Below are positions 26,217-34,241 of a DNA stretch of 64,000 nucleotides, one piece after another (positions within the stretch are counted from its first letter, which is position 1; each line of letters begins with the position of its first letter). The translations under genes were made by a program, and so were the position numbers. Origin of the DNA: Spongiivirga citrea (GTDB lineage: Bacteria > Bacteroidota > Bacteroidia > Flavobacteriales > Flavobacteriaceae); assembly GCF_010671565.1 (NCBI RefSeq), contig NZ_JAABOQ010000005.1:186001-250000 (forward strand). Reading direction: 5' to 3'. A model generated the notes under the pieces. The model had not been told where the DNA came from, did not search any database, and saw only the letters and a program-made list of their open reading frames with translations.

Positions 26217-27584
26217 TTAAATTTTTAACTCGTCAAACAAAGTAGTCAATGATGGACTCGATGGTCTAGGCGCATCAGCATTAACGATTTTACCTTCCGG
26301 ATCTATCAATATAAAACGAGGAATTGCATCAATACTATACCCAGTTATAAATTCAGATTGAAAAGCATTATCAGCATATAATTGTATGCCACCAAGATCT
26401 TTGTCAATGACCATTTGTTTCCATTTGTCATAAGCGTTCTTGCGATCAACAGAAATACTGACAAACTCAATATTCTTGTTGTGATATTGAGCCTCTAATT
26501 TTTTTAATGAAGGAATTTCTGCTATGCAGGGGGCACACCAAGTAGCCCAAACATCGATATAAACATATTTTCCTTTAAGATCGGTTAAAGCTGTTTTTCC
26601 ACCTTTATGGTTTTCATAATCAAAAGTTGGTGAAGGCCTTCCTGAAGACAATGCTGTTAGTTTTTCATACTTTGTCTTGTATTCATCTTTATAGGTTTGA
26701 TTGGAAGTATTCTCCATGAACATCTTGTACATTTCGTCTAACTCAGAAGAAGGGCTTAGCATAGCAAATGCCAAAAGATTCAAATATTCATCTTTGACAT
26801 ATCCTTTAGGTATATCATTAGCTACTTGCATGAAAGCGGCATTGTAGTTTCCGCCATTGGTTTCGGCTATTTCGCCCATTTTATTAGATAAACTAAGAGC
26901 GACTATATTTCTATAACTTGAAAAGTTTCTATAATTATCATCATTGTAAAGATCTAGGGCATTAACATCTGCTAAAAAATTTTCAGGAATAGCTGCTCCC
27001 TCGCCCTTTGTGAAATAGTTGTGGGCGGGTCCATACTCAACCAATGAAGAAAGGCCTGAAAATCGTATGTTCTCTTTCTCTAAGGCTTTAAAATCAGGAC
27101 TTACTTTTTTGGTGTTTAATAGTGCAAGAATATCATCATTAATTTTTCCTATTTTCGACTTATAAGCTTCAGGTTGAAGTGAAAAAAGAGAAGCTTCATC
27201 TCCCTTTGATCTTTCATTTAACATATATTTTTCTGCTAAAAAATTATTTCTTTCCGATCCCTCACCACTGTATTTTATTGATTCGTCGAATTCGTTAAGG
27301 TCAATGGTAAGTCTAATGTCATCCCCTTTGTCAAAATATATTTCAGATCGTTCTTGTCCTATGTAATATTCATAATATCCTTTGGAATCAATCTTTAAAG
27401 TGTCGGCAAAAGTGCCGTCACTATTTAGAGGGATGCTCTTTTCAAAATGGGGTCCTTTTACGACCACTTCTTTTACCCCATCGCCAGTTACATTACCAGA
27501 AAATAAAGCGTAATCAACTGACTTATTTTCTGAGCAGCCAATTAATAAAATTGAAGACAATATAAATAGACATAGGTTTTTCAT
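26217..27584 (-). CDS. TlpA-like thioredoxin-fold lipoprotein
   Basis: The 455-residue protein begins with a lipoprotein signal (MKNLCLFILSSILLIGC), so it is tethered in the envelope. The N-terminal beta-rich part (about 25-120) resembles the DUF4369 domain found in Bacteroidota TlpA proteins. A helical middle part follows. The C-terminal thioredoxin domain (about 325-455) carries the redox motif WCAPC in WATWCAPCIAEIPSL. It probably reduces or isomerises disulfides, or acts in stress or haem-protein maturation in the periplasm. The frame can be read from 27656, but that start lies inside the terminator palindrome at 27627-27664, so ATG 27584 is correct. Confidence 0.88.
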   Translation of the reverse strand: MKNLCLFILSSILLIGCSENKSVDYALFSGNVTGDGVKEVVVKGPHFEKSIPLNSDGTFADTLKIDSKGYYEYYIGQERSEIYFDKGDDIRLTIDLNEFDESIKYSGEGSERNNFLAEKYMLNERSKGDEASLFSLQPEAYKSKIGKINDDILALLNTKKVSPDFKALEKENIRFSGLSSLVEYGPAHNYFTKGEGAAIPENFLADVNALDLYNDDNYRNFSSYRNIVALSLSNKMGEIAETNGGNYNAAFMQVANDIPKGYVKDEYLNLLAFAMLSPSSELDEMYKMFMENTSNQTYKDEYKTKYEKLTALSSGRPSPTFDYENHKGGKTALTDLKGKYVYIDVWATWCAPCIAEIPSLKKLEAQYHNKNIEFVSISVDRKNAYDKWKQMVIDKDLGGIQLYADNAFQSEFITGYSIDAIPRFILIDPEGKIVNADAPRPSSPSLTTLFDELKI

Positions 27585-27626
27585 AGAGCGATTTATTTTT
27601 TGGACTAGAAAGGTACTTATAAAATT

Positions 27627-27664
27627 GAAAAGCGACCTACTTTTTAAAAAGTACATCGCTTTTC
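27627..27664 (-). terminator. Terminator after the ABC exporter operon
   Basis: A 38-bp palindrome made of AAAAGCGA...TCGCTTTT outside and TACTTTTT...AAAAAGTA inside, with two unpaired bases per arm. On the minus strand it follows the permease stop by about 40 bp and ends in a T-rich stretch. Confidence 0.75.
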
Positions 27665-27705
27665 GTGACCAACTAACAAAATTGTGTCTTAACTATAGTA
27701 AGTCG

Positions 27706-28881
27706 CTATTTTAAAATAGCATTTTCATCTGAGAATTTACGGTAACTTAAGTATATCGCACCTACTGAGAATAATAATAATGAGATTAGGATAACTACAT
27801 ATTGCAGCATGTCCATGGTACCAGCAGTAATTTCTTTTACTGCTAGACCTATATTCAAAACAGGAACAAAAACAGTTGCCCATGTCAATTCTATTCCTGG
27901 TAACAATGCCATTACTAAAGGAAGTATTATAAACATGATAACTGGTGTCGCTTTACTTTGTGCTTCTTTAAATGTAGTTGCACCAGCAATAATAGCAATA
28001 AGCAATCCTGATAAAAATATCGAGAAAGGAACTAGTAGTAACAGAATTAAACTAAGCGATTCAAATGTGACTAGTTCGCTTATAAAACTATCAAAAGCGG
28101 GGGGTAAATCGATAAATTGTAAACCTACTACCAAACCAATGATGTTAAAAACTGCTGGCAGTAAGCCCAATATCGCCGCAACAATTGCCTTACCTATCAA
28201 TACATTGAATTTTGATAATGGCAACGATAAGGTGGTTTCCACTGTTTTTCTTTCTTTCTCACCAGTCACCAAATCGATAGCGGCAAGTAAACATCCTCCC
28301 CACATTCCTAAAATAAAAATGTACGGTATAAAGCCACCAATTGCTTTTCCTATTGCTTCTTTCTTTTCGCCTACTTCAACATAACTCCTTTTAACAGGTG
28401 TTAGTTTTTCCATTGGTATTTGTAGTGAAGCAATTCTAGCATTCTTAATACCTTCGGTATAATTTGTTACTATTCTACCAACACGAGTGTTCACATTTCG
28501 CTTCGCTTCGTTGCGATAAATTTGAATTTCACCAGTACGCAAACTGTCCATATCGGTTTTCCAGTTTTCTGGAAAAACTAATACTGTTTGCACGGTGCCA
28601 TCATTAATCAATGTTTTAAAATCAGCGGCTTCTGTAAACGTAGTCACCTTGTTTAATGTATCATTTGCCACTAGCTGATTAAAATCAGCTGGCGCATTCA
28701 TTAAACCAATCTTAATGGTTTTGGCAGCGTCCTTTTTATTGACAAACTCCATAACTTTAGATACTACAACTATTAAAATTGGAGTAATTAGTACGGGTAG
28801 TATGATAGAATTTATAATCGTTTTCTTATCACGAAATAACTCAGTCAGTTCTTTTTTGATTATTAAGATAATTTCTTTCAT
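27706..28881 (-). CDS. natB: ABC exporter permease, NatB-like
   Basis: The 391-residue ABC-2-type permease has an N-terminal membrane helix (about 20-42), a large extracytoplasmic domain (about 45-175) and a C-terminal block of five or six helices (about 178-380). This is the layout of NatB and related sodium or drug exporters. The motif LVTGEKERKTVETTLSLPLS after the second helix is the typical coupling region that contacts the ATPase. The start codon lies 2 bp after the ATPase gene stop, so the two are translated together. Substrate is not shown by sequence; Na+ is the family precedent. Confidence 0.88.
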   Translation of the reverse strand: MKEIILIIKKELTELFRDKKTIINSIILPVLITPILIVVVSKVMEFVNKKDAAKTIKIGLMNAPADFNQLVANDTLNKVTTFTEAADFKTLINDGTVQTVLVFPENWKTDMDSLRTGEIQIYRNEAKRNVNTRVGRIVTNYTEGIKNARIASLQIPMEKLTPVKRSYVEVGEKKEAIGKAIGGFIPYIFILGMWGGCLLAAIDLVTGEKERKTVETTLSLPLSKFNVLIGKAIVAAILGLLPAVFNIIGLVVGLQFIDLPPAFDSFISELVTFESLSLILLLLVPFSIFLSGLLIAIIAGATTFKEAQSKATPVIMFIILPLVMALLPGIELTWATVFVPVLNIGLAVKEITAGTMDMLQYVVILISLLLFSVGAIYLSYRKFSDENAILK

Positions 28882-28883
28882 GA

Positions 28884-29639
28884 TTACGAGTTTTTAACGC
28901 GATTAATAAATTCTTGTGTTAAGGTATCCGCCTTCATTTCTTTTTTGAACGTGTCAAACGAATCGTTGAAAATAATGGAGCCTTTGTCGATGATAGCAAG
29001 ATCATCGCAAAGTAAATCTACCTCACTCATAATATGTGATGAAAATATCACGGTTTTATTGTTTTGTTTTGATTCCCGAATTAAGTCGATAATACTATCC
29101 GCGGTAATTACATCAAGCCCGCTAGTAGGCTCATCAAAAATCAGGACCTCAGGATCATGAAGCAATGTTCTTGCAATAGACACTTTTTGCTTCATACCAG
29201 TACTCATTTGGCCAATGCGTTTTTTTCGAAACTCATTAATACCTAGTTTTTCAAATAGATATTCCTTTCGCTCTTGAGCGGCGCCACTTTCTAGTTTGTA
29301 GACTTTTCCGAAAAAATCAAGGGTTTCATCGGCATTTAATCGTTCGTACAGTCCTGTCGAACCTGTTAAAAATCCGATGCGGCTTTTTACAGCATCTCCA
29401 CTTTTTCCTAGATCGACACCATCGACCACCGCGGTGCCAGAAGTTGGATTGATAATCCCTGCGATCATTCGAAGTGTAGTAGTTTTTCCTGCACCGTTTG
29501 GACCTAATAATGAGAAAATTCGACCCGGTTTGCATTCAAATGAAACATCATTTACTGCGTTGACAGTAGTGGTTTCGGTTTTCATACCCTTCTTTATTTT
29601 ACTAGTAAAGGACTTTGTTAAGTTTTGAACTTGTATCAT
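28884..29639 (-). CDS. natA: ABC exporter ATPase, NatA-like
   Basis: This 251-residue ATP-binding subunit shows Walker A GPNGAGKTT (about residues 44-52), the Q-loop region GFLTGSTGLYERL, the signature MSTGMKQKVSIAR, Walker B VLIFDEPTSGLD and the H-loop SSHIMSE. It powers the membrane permease encoded directly downstream. A TATTTTTG element (29671-29678 on the minus strand) is well placed as promoter. Confidence 0.93.
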   Translation of the reverse strand: MIQVQNLTKSFTSKIKKGMKTETTTVNAVNDVSFECKPGRIFSLLGPNGAGKTTTLRMIAGIINPTSGTAVVDGVDLGKSGDAVKSRIGFLTGSTGLYERLNADETLDFFGKVYKLESGAAQERKEYLFEKLGINEFRKKRIGQMSTGMKQKVSIARTLLHDPEVLIFDEPTSGLDVITADSIIDLIRESKQNNKTVIFSSHIMSEVDLLCDDLAIIDKGSIIFNDSFDTFKKEMKADTLTQEFINRVKNS

Positions 29640-29670
29640 GTAGTTTAGTTTGTTCAGGGTGTTAGTGTAG

Positions 29671-29678
29671 CAAAAATA
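29671..29678 (-). promoter_or_regulatory. Promoter -7 element for natA-natB
   Basis: TATTTTTG on the minus strand matches TAnnTTTG and lies 31 bp before the natA start. No clear -33 TTG. Confidence 0.5.
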
Positions 29679-29737
29679 GAATTTGTTACATTAGAGTTTG
29701 ATTTTTTATAAATTCAACTGTTTGCTTAGTTAAGTGG

Positions 29738-29762
29738 AATGTCAGACTGAGCGCAGTCGAAG
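29738..29762 (+). repeat. Left 25-bp inverted repeat around the GIY-YIG gene
   Basis: This copy contains ACTGAGCGCAGT, itself an imperfect palindrome, and ends in CGAAG. It matches the reverse complement of 30100-30124 at 24 of 25 positions. It lies 16 bp before the first ATG of the GIY-YIG gene. Confidence 0.85.
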
Positions 29763-29778
29763 TCGTTAAAACAAACCG

Positions 29779-30095
29779 ATGTATCAATTTACGTCTACAT
29801 CTTAAAATGCTCAGATAACTCTTTTTATGCGGGAATTACCAATAATTTGTCATTGCGGTTTAAACAACATAATGCTGGATATAAAAAAGATTCTTATACA
29901 TTTTCAAGAAGACCTGTATCTTTAGTTTTTCATCAAGAGTTCAGTGATGTATTGCAAGCAATATATTTTGAAAAGAAAATTAAAGGCTGGACACGTGCTA
30001 AGAAACGGGCATTAATAGAAGGAGATTTTGATATGCTACAAATTTTGGCGGAATGTAGGAATGCAACCCACCATATTTATAAGCCTAACGAGTAA
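29779..30095 (+). pseudogene. GIY-YIG endonuclease gene with a one-base frameshift near the start
   Basis: The conserved protein is readable from 29790 onward: YVYILKCSDNSFYAGI carries the GIY-YIG core, followed by RRPVSLVFHQEFSDVLQAIY and FEKKIKGWTRAKKRALIEGD, the C-terminal pattern of the small UvrC-like nucleases. The natural start, ATG at 29779 (reads MYQF), is in another frame. One more T in the TTT at 29788-29790 would join MYQF to YVYIL and restore a protein of about 105 residues. In the intact frame there is no ATG, GTG or TTG before the conserved core, and the only later start (TTG at 29847) removes the catalytic N-terminus. So the gene is either broken, miscalled by one base, or expressed by frameshifting. 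Confidence 0.75.
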
Positions 30096-30099
30096 AGCG

Positions 30100-30124
30100 C
30101 TTCGACTGCGCTCAGTGTGACATT
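30100..30124 (-). repeat. Right 25-bp inverted repeat around the GIY-YIG gene
   Basis: On the plus strand it begins CTTCGACTGCGCTCAG and ends with TGACATT. It starts 4 bp after the GIY-YIG stop, and its last base is the first T of the queG TTG start codon. Confidence 0.85.
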
Positions 30125-31044
30125 TGAGTATTAAAGCGAAACATACCGCCCTAATAAAACAAGAAGCAAAACGCCTCGGTTTTTTGTCATGCGGCATTAG
30201 CAAAGCTGGGTTTTTAGAAGAAGAAGCGCCCCGACTAGAAAAATGGCTCAATAACAATATGCATGGCGAAATGAGTTATATGGAAAACCATTTCGATAAA
30301 CGACTAGACCCGACCAAGCTGGTCGATGATGCTAAAAGTGTTGTGTCTTTACTATTGAATTATTATCCAGAGGAAACACAAAATGAAGAAGCTTACAAAA
30401 TAAGTAAGTATGCATACGGTCAGGATTATCATCATGTCATTAAATCAAAATTGCGGCAACTTTATGAATTTATTCAAGATGAAATAGGTGAGGTGAGTGG
30501 TCGCGCTTTTGTTGATTCTGCTCCGGTGCTTGACAAAGCATGGGCAGTTAAAAGTGGACTTGGTTGGATGGGAAAACACAGTAATGTGCTTACCCAAAAA
30601 GTAGGTTCTTTTTATTTTATTGCTGAGCTAATTATCGATTTAGATTTGGAATATGATCATGCAGTAACCGATCATTGCGGTACTTGCACAGCATGTATCG
30701 ATGCATGCCCAACTCAAGCGATTGTAGAACCGTATGTTGTTGATGGAAGTAAATGCATTTCCTACTTCACGATCGAATTAAAAAATGAGATTCCAACCTC
30801 AGTAAAAGGGCAATTTGATGACTGGATGTTTGGTTGTGATGTATGCCAAGATGTATGCCCCTGGAATCGATTTTCAAAATCACATAACGAACCATTGTTT
30901 AATCCTAATCCTGAATTGTTGTCTATGTCTAAAAAGGATTGGGAAGAAATCACTGAAGATGTTTTTAGAAAAGTCTTTAAAAAGTCGGCTGTAAAGCGAA
31001 CTAAGTTTGATGGTTTGACCAGAAATATCAAGTTCTTGAAATAG
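30124..31044 (+). CDS. queG: Epoxyqueuosine reductase QueG
   Basis: QueG catalyses the last step of queuosine formation in tRNA, reducing epoxyqueuosine with cobalamin and two [4Fe-4S] clusters in the cytosol. The 306-residue protein shows the N-terminal corrinoid-reductase-like domain (with [13 protein letters not shown]), then the cluster ligands [12 protein letters not shown] and [11 protein letters not shown] (about residues 185-255). The start is TTG: an in-frame TGA lies 4 bp upstream, inside the right inverted repeat, and the first residues ([20 protein letters not shown]) line up well with family N-termini. The element upstream may have replaced the native start region. It converges on the LacI-type gene across a REP-like unit. 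Confidence 0.93.
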   Translation: MSIKAKHTALIKQEAKRLGFLSCGISKAGFLEEEAPRLEKWLNNNMHGEMSYMENHFDKRLDPTKLVDDAKSVVSLLLNYYPEETQNEEAYKISKYAYGQDYHHVIKSKLRQLYEFIQDEIGEVSGRAFVDSAPVLDKAWAVKSGLGWMGKHSNVLTQKVGSFYFIAELIIDLDLEYDHAVTDHCGTCTACIDACPTQAIVEPYVVDGSKCISYFTIELKNEIPTSVKGQFDDWMFGCDVCQDVCPWNRFSKSHNEPLFNPNPELLSMSKKDWEEITEDVFRKVFKKSAVKRTKFDGLTRNIKFLK

Positions 31045-31045
31045 G

Positions 31046-31082
31046 AATCTCCTCTTGAGGAGAGATTTAGAGGGGTATAACC
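31046..31082 (+). repeat. REP-like palindromic repeat between convergent queG and LacI-type gene
   Basis: The stem TCTCCTCT-TG-AGGAGAGA is followed by the tail TTTAGAGGGGTATAA. The same architecture occurs at 7772 and twice at 54099-54222, with different stem bases. It may double as a transcript barrier between the two genes. Confidence 0.7.
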
Positions 31083-31103
31083 TTTAAATCTTTTGAAGTT
31101 AAA

Positions 31104-32129
31104 CTAACTTTTCTTCGAAGAATTCCGAGCAATTAGCTTGGTAGGCAGTTGAATCAAATGATACTCAATAGGCTCTTTCTTCTTTTTAGCATTAATTTCT
31201 TCAACTAAAATTCCAAGTGCTTCTTTACCCATTCGTGTGCCAGGCTGATCAACTGTAGACAGCGAAGGAGTTAGTAATGATGAAATTGGCCAGTTGCTAA
31301 AGCCTATTATTGAAATTTGATCAGGCACAAAAATTCCATTTTTATTAAAGTATGACATAGCACCTGCAGCCACCAAATCGGTAATACAAAAAATACCATC
31401 TACATCAGGGTGGTCTTTTAGAACTTGTTGTGCATAATCAAAACCTTCCTGTGATGAGATGCGATTACATATATATACCAAGGAAGGGTCATAGGTTATT
31501 TTATGGTCTTCTAAGGCACGTTTGTACCCTAAAAATCGATCGATTGATCCTTGTGGATTTAAAGGTCCTCTAAAATGCGCTATTTTCTTGCAACCAGATT
31601 TAATAAGGTGCTCTGTTGCTTCGTAGGCTGCTTTTTGGTCATCGATAATAACCTTACTGCAATTCACCATTTTCGAGATCTTATCAAAAAGAACCAATGG
31701 AGTACCGTTGCTAATGATTTTTCTAATAGCATCAAGAGAATCGGTCTCGTTGGACAATGACATTAAAATACCATCAACCCTCTTGTTTAGTAAAAGGTCG
31801 ATTTGTTTTGTTTCGAGATCAAAAGATTCGTTCGATTGAAGAATTATGACTAAATAGCCATGCTTTTCAGCCTCTAAAATTATTCCATTGATAATATTGG
31901 CAAAAAAGTGATGTGCTATTTCTGGAATTATAAGTCCGATAGTTCGCGATTCTTGATTTCGCAAACTCAAAGCCATGGCATTTGGTTGGTAATCAAGTTC
32001 CTTTGCAAGCTCACGAACCTTTTTCTTGGTTTCTTCGCTTACATCTTTATAGTCTTTTAAAGCTTTGGAAACTGTCGTCACCGAAATCCCTAAAATGTCT
32101 GCTATTTCTTTTAACGTTACTTGTGCCAT
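31104..32129 (-). CDS. LacI-family transcriptional regulator of the sugar cluster
   Basis: The 341-residue regulator has an N-terminal LacI-type helix-turn-helix (VTLKEIADILGISVTTVSKA) with hinge helix (NAMALSLR). A two-lobe periplasmic-binding-like effector domain follows (about 60-335, with RTIGLIIPEIAHHFFANIIN). The frame opens at 32279, but the added 50 residues are not LacI-like, and ATG 32129 places the DNA-binding domain at the N-terminus as in the whole family. It is divergent to the symporter gene at 32440, and the 310-bp gap holds a candidate operator, so it probably controls that cluster. The ligand is unknown; a disaccharide or its breakdown product is likely. Confidence 0.92.
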   Translation of the reverse strand: MAQVTLKEIADILGISVTTVSKALKDYKDVSEETKKKVRELAKELDYQPNAMALSLRNQESRTIGLIIPEIAHHFFANIINGIILEAEKHGYLVIILQSNESFDLETKQIDLLLNKRVDGILMSLSNETDSLDAIRKIISNGTPLVLFDKISKMVNCSKVIIDDQKAAYEATEHLIKSGCKKIAHFRGPLNPQGSIDRFLGYKRALEDHKITYDPSLVYICNRISSQEGFDYAQQVLKDHPDVDGIFCITDLVAAGAMSYFNKNGIFVPDQISIIGFSNWPISSLLTPSLSTVDQPGTRMGKEALGILVEEINAKKKKEPIEYHLIQLPTKLIARNSSKKS

Positions 32130-32439
32130 TCCGAGGTCTAAATACGGGTATTTATATAGAAATAACAAATACTTCACATAAAAATATGATGGGTTGTGAT
32201 TAAGGAGATCCAACTTCCCAAAACGTTTTCGTTCTGAATATGTCGAGTATTTAAAAAAGGATATTACATTTAAAGACATAAAAATGTATATTCGGCAAAT
32301 TCAAACCTAATTATTTACATTTTTCTTAAAAATGATGTATTTGGCATGCGTTTTTAAAGCCAACAAGGTCATTTTTTTAAATAGTTGTTTATGAGGTTTT
32401 TACCTTATAATCGGCTGTAACCAAAAACTAAACTAGCAA
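32130..32439. other. Divergent control region of the LacI gene and sugar cluster
   Basis: These 310 bp are AT-rich and carry no gene. They contain the CG-centred palindrome at 32220 described separately. I see no exact TAnnTTTG element on either strand near the starts, so the promoters are weak or activator-dependent. Confidence 0.5.
32220..32229. promoter_or_regulatory. Candidate LacI-family operator
   Basis: AAAACGTTTT is a perfect CG-centred palindrome, the typical core of LacI-family operators. It lies 91 bp from the regulator start and 211 bp from the symporter start. It is a short match and could be chance. Confidence 0.4.
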
Positions 32440-34158
32440 ATGGGAGGATTATCTACGATCGATTTAGTGGTAATTGCATTTTACCTAATCGGTATCGTTA
32501 TTTACGGTATTTCAAAATCAAAAAGAGGCAGCTCTGAGGATTATTTTTTAGGCGGTCGAACCATGACATGGCCCATTGTGGGAATTGCATTGTTCTCAGC
32601 AAATATTTCGAGTTCAACACTGGTCGGACTGGCTTCTGACGGATTTCAAACCAACGTAAACGTATTTAACTATGAGTGGTTTGCCGTAGTTGTACTCATT
32701 TTCTTTTCTATTTTCTTTTTACCATTTTATTTAAAATCGAAGGTATATACTATGCCTGAGTTTTTAGAGCGCCGTTATGACCGCAGATCACGTTACTATT
32801 TCTCATTTGTAACCATCATTGGTAATGTAATGGTAGATACTGCAGCAAGTTTATATGTGGGTAGTATTGTTTTGAAATTGTTATTTCCTGAAACAAGCTC
32901 TACAGTTATTATTATAGGTCTTGCCATTGCCGCAGCTGCATATACTATTCCTGGGGGATTAAACTCAGTAATTCAAACAGAGGTAATACAGGCAGTGCTG
33001 CTTATTATAGGATCTTGTTTGTTAACCTATTTCGCATTTCAGGAGCTTGGAGGCGGCTGGGAAGCGATGATGGATAAATTGAATGTAATGCTCGATAATG
33101 GCGATGTCAATTTTAAAGATCGAGCTGCTAATGGTAAATACATTCCAGCAAATTCTGATGAGGTTTTCAGTCTAGTGCGACCTATAAATGATGAATTCAT
33201 GCCTTGGTGGGGACTGCTAACAGGCGTTCCTTTACTAGGTTTTTATTTCTGGGCAAATAACCAATTTATGGTGCAACGTGTGTTAGGAGCAAAAGACCTA
33301 AATCATGGTCGGTGGGGTGCGTTATTCGCTGGATTATTAAAATTACCTGTAATTTTCATTATGATCGTACCAGGGGTTTTAGCATTAATATTGTTCAATA
33401 CATTAGATATATCTGGATTAAATTATCCACTTCCTAATGGTGAGATGTGCCAAAATTTATCAGACTGTCCAAACTTAACATATCCCGTCTTACTATTCCA
33501 ATTATTACCAACAGGAGTATTGGGCCTAGTTGTTGCTGGTTTACTGGCAGCGATGATGTCATCGGTATCGGCAACCTTTAATTCAGCATCGACTTTAATT
33601 ACAATGGATTTTGTAAAACAATTACGACCAGAAATGACAAGTAAGCAGCTGGTAAGAGCGGGTCAAATTGCTACTTTAGTTCTTGTAGTATTAGCTTCTT
33701 TATGGGTGCCTTTTATTGAAAAGGTAAGTGATTCTCTATGGGGTTACTTGCAGGCAGTAATTGCATTTACATGTCCACCAGTAGTGTCGGCATTTTTGCT
33801 TGGTATGTTCTGGAAAAGAGCAACCTCTTCAGGAGCATTTATTAGCTTGTTAGTAGGTGGGGCGGTTGCCTTGTTTATGGTGCTTTCCATGGTGTTTGAA
33901 ATTTCACCAGAATTAAATGAAATGCACTTCTTAATGAAGGCAAATATCTTATTTGTTATAAGTGTTGTGTTGCATGTTGTTGTAAGCTTGGTTACTCCAG
34001 CGCCTTCACCAGAAAGTATTCAGGACTATACATACAGAAAAGAATTGTTTACAGAGGAGTCTGAAGAACTCAAGGCCTTGCCTTGGTATAAGAACTATCG
34101 AATACTATCAATTTTACTATTAATACTGACTGCATTATTAGTCGGATGGTTCTGGTAG
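32440..34158 (+). CDS. Sodium/solute symporter (SSS family), probable sugar importer
   Basis: The 572-residue protein has about fourteen membrane helices. It shows the family pattern EDYFLGGRTMTWPIVGIALF near the N-terminus and ANISSSTLVGLASDGF in helix 1, where sodium-binding residues lie in the related vSGLT. The domain from about residue 270 (WWGLLTGVPLLGFYFWANNQ) is typical of the sugar branch. It is the first gene of the cluster behind the LacI-type regulator, so import of a sugar such as trehalose, sucrose or glucose is inferred from context. A hairpin terminator separates it from the MFS gene. Confidence 0.9.
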   Translation: MGGLSTIDLVVIAFYLIGIVIYGISKSKRGSSEDYFLGGRTMTWPIVGIALFSANISSSTLVGLASDGFQTNVNVFNYEWFAVVVLIFFSIFFLPFYLKSKVYTMPEFLERRYDRRSRYYFSFVTIIGNVMVDTAASLYVGSIVLKLLFPETSSTVIIIGLAIAAAAYTIPGGLNSVIQTEVIQAVLLIIGSCLLTYFAFQELGGGWEAMMDKLNVMLDNGDVNFKDRAANGKYIPANSDEVFSLVRPINDEFMPWWGLLTGVPLLGFYFWANNQFMVQRVLGAKDLNHGRWGALFAGLLKLPVIFIMIVPGVLALILFNTLDISGLNYPLPNGEMCQNLSDCPNLTYPVLLFQLLPTGVLGLVVAGLLAAMMSSVSATFNSASTLITMDFVKQLRPEMTSKQLVRAGQIATLVLVVLASLWVPFIEKVSDSLWGYLQAVIAFTCPPVVSAFLLGMFWKRATSSGAFISLLVGGAVALFMVLSMVFEISPELNEMHFLMKANILFVISVVLHVVVSLVTPAPSPESIQDYTYRKELFTEESEELKALPWYKNYRILSILLLILTALLVGWFW

Positions 34159-34176
34159 CAAACTAAAATATTTAGC

Positions 34177-34223
34177 AAAAAGCGAATTGATATATCTTTA
34201 ATGTTGTAGCAATTCGCTTTTTT
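34177..34223 (+). terminator. Terminator between symporter and MFS gene
   Basis: AAAAAGCGAATTG pairs with CAATTCGCTTTTT (13 bp) around a 20-nt loop, and the T-run is part of the right arm. The trehalase operon downstream may thus have its own promoter or depend on read-through. Confidence 0.75.
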
Positions 34224-34241
34224 GTTTTAAAACTGTCTTCT

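Larger units (their letters stand above)
29738..30124 (+). mobile_element. Possible small mobile unit: GIY-YIG nuclease gene bounded by inverted repeats
   Basis: The 387-bp unit consists of one short nuclease gene and almost nothing else between near-identical inverted repeats. GIY-YIG enzymes make DNA breaks and are known in homing elements, so movement or spread by this unit is plausible. I see no target-site duplication in the immediate flanks. Treat as hypothesis. Confidence 0.4.

Noticed and set aside
27585-27656. Longer start of the TlpA-like lipoprotein
   Set aside because: It would be translated through the terminator palindrome at 27627-27664 and would hide the lipoprotein signal.
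28715-29160. Plus-strand frames opposite the ABC exporter genes
   Set aside because: Shadows of natA and natB, whose motifs on the minus strand are unambiguous.
29847-30095. Independent 82-codon gene starting at TTG 29847
   Set aside because: This is only the C-terminal part of the GIY-YIG protein; the conserved catalytic core begins at 29790 in the same frame.
32130-32279. Fifty-residue N-terminal extension of the LacI-type regulator
   Set aside because: The helix-turn-helix is N-terminal throughout the family, and the added sequence covers the intergenic control region.
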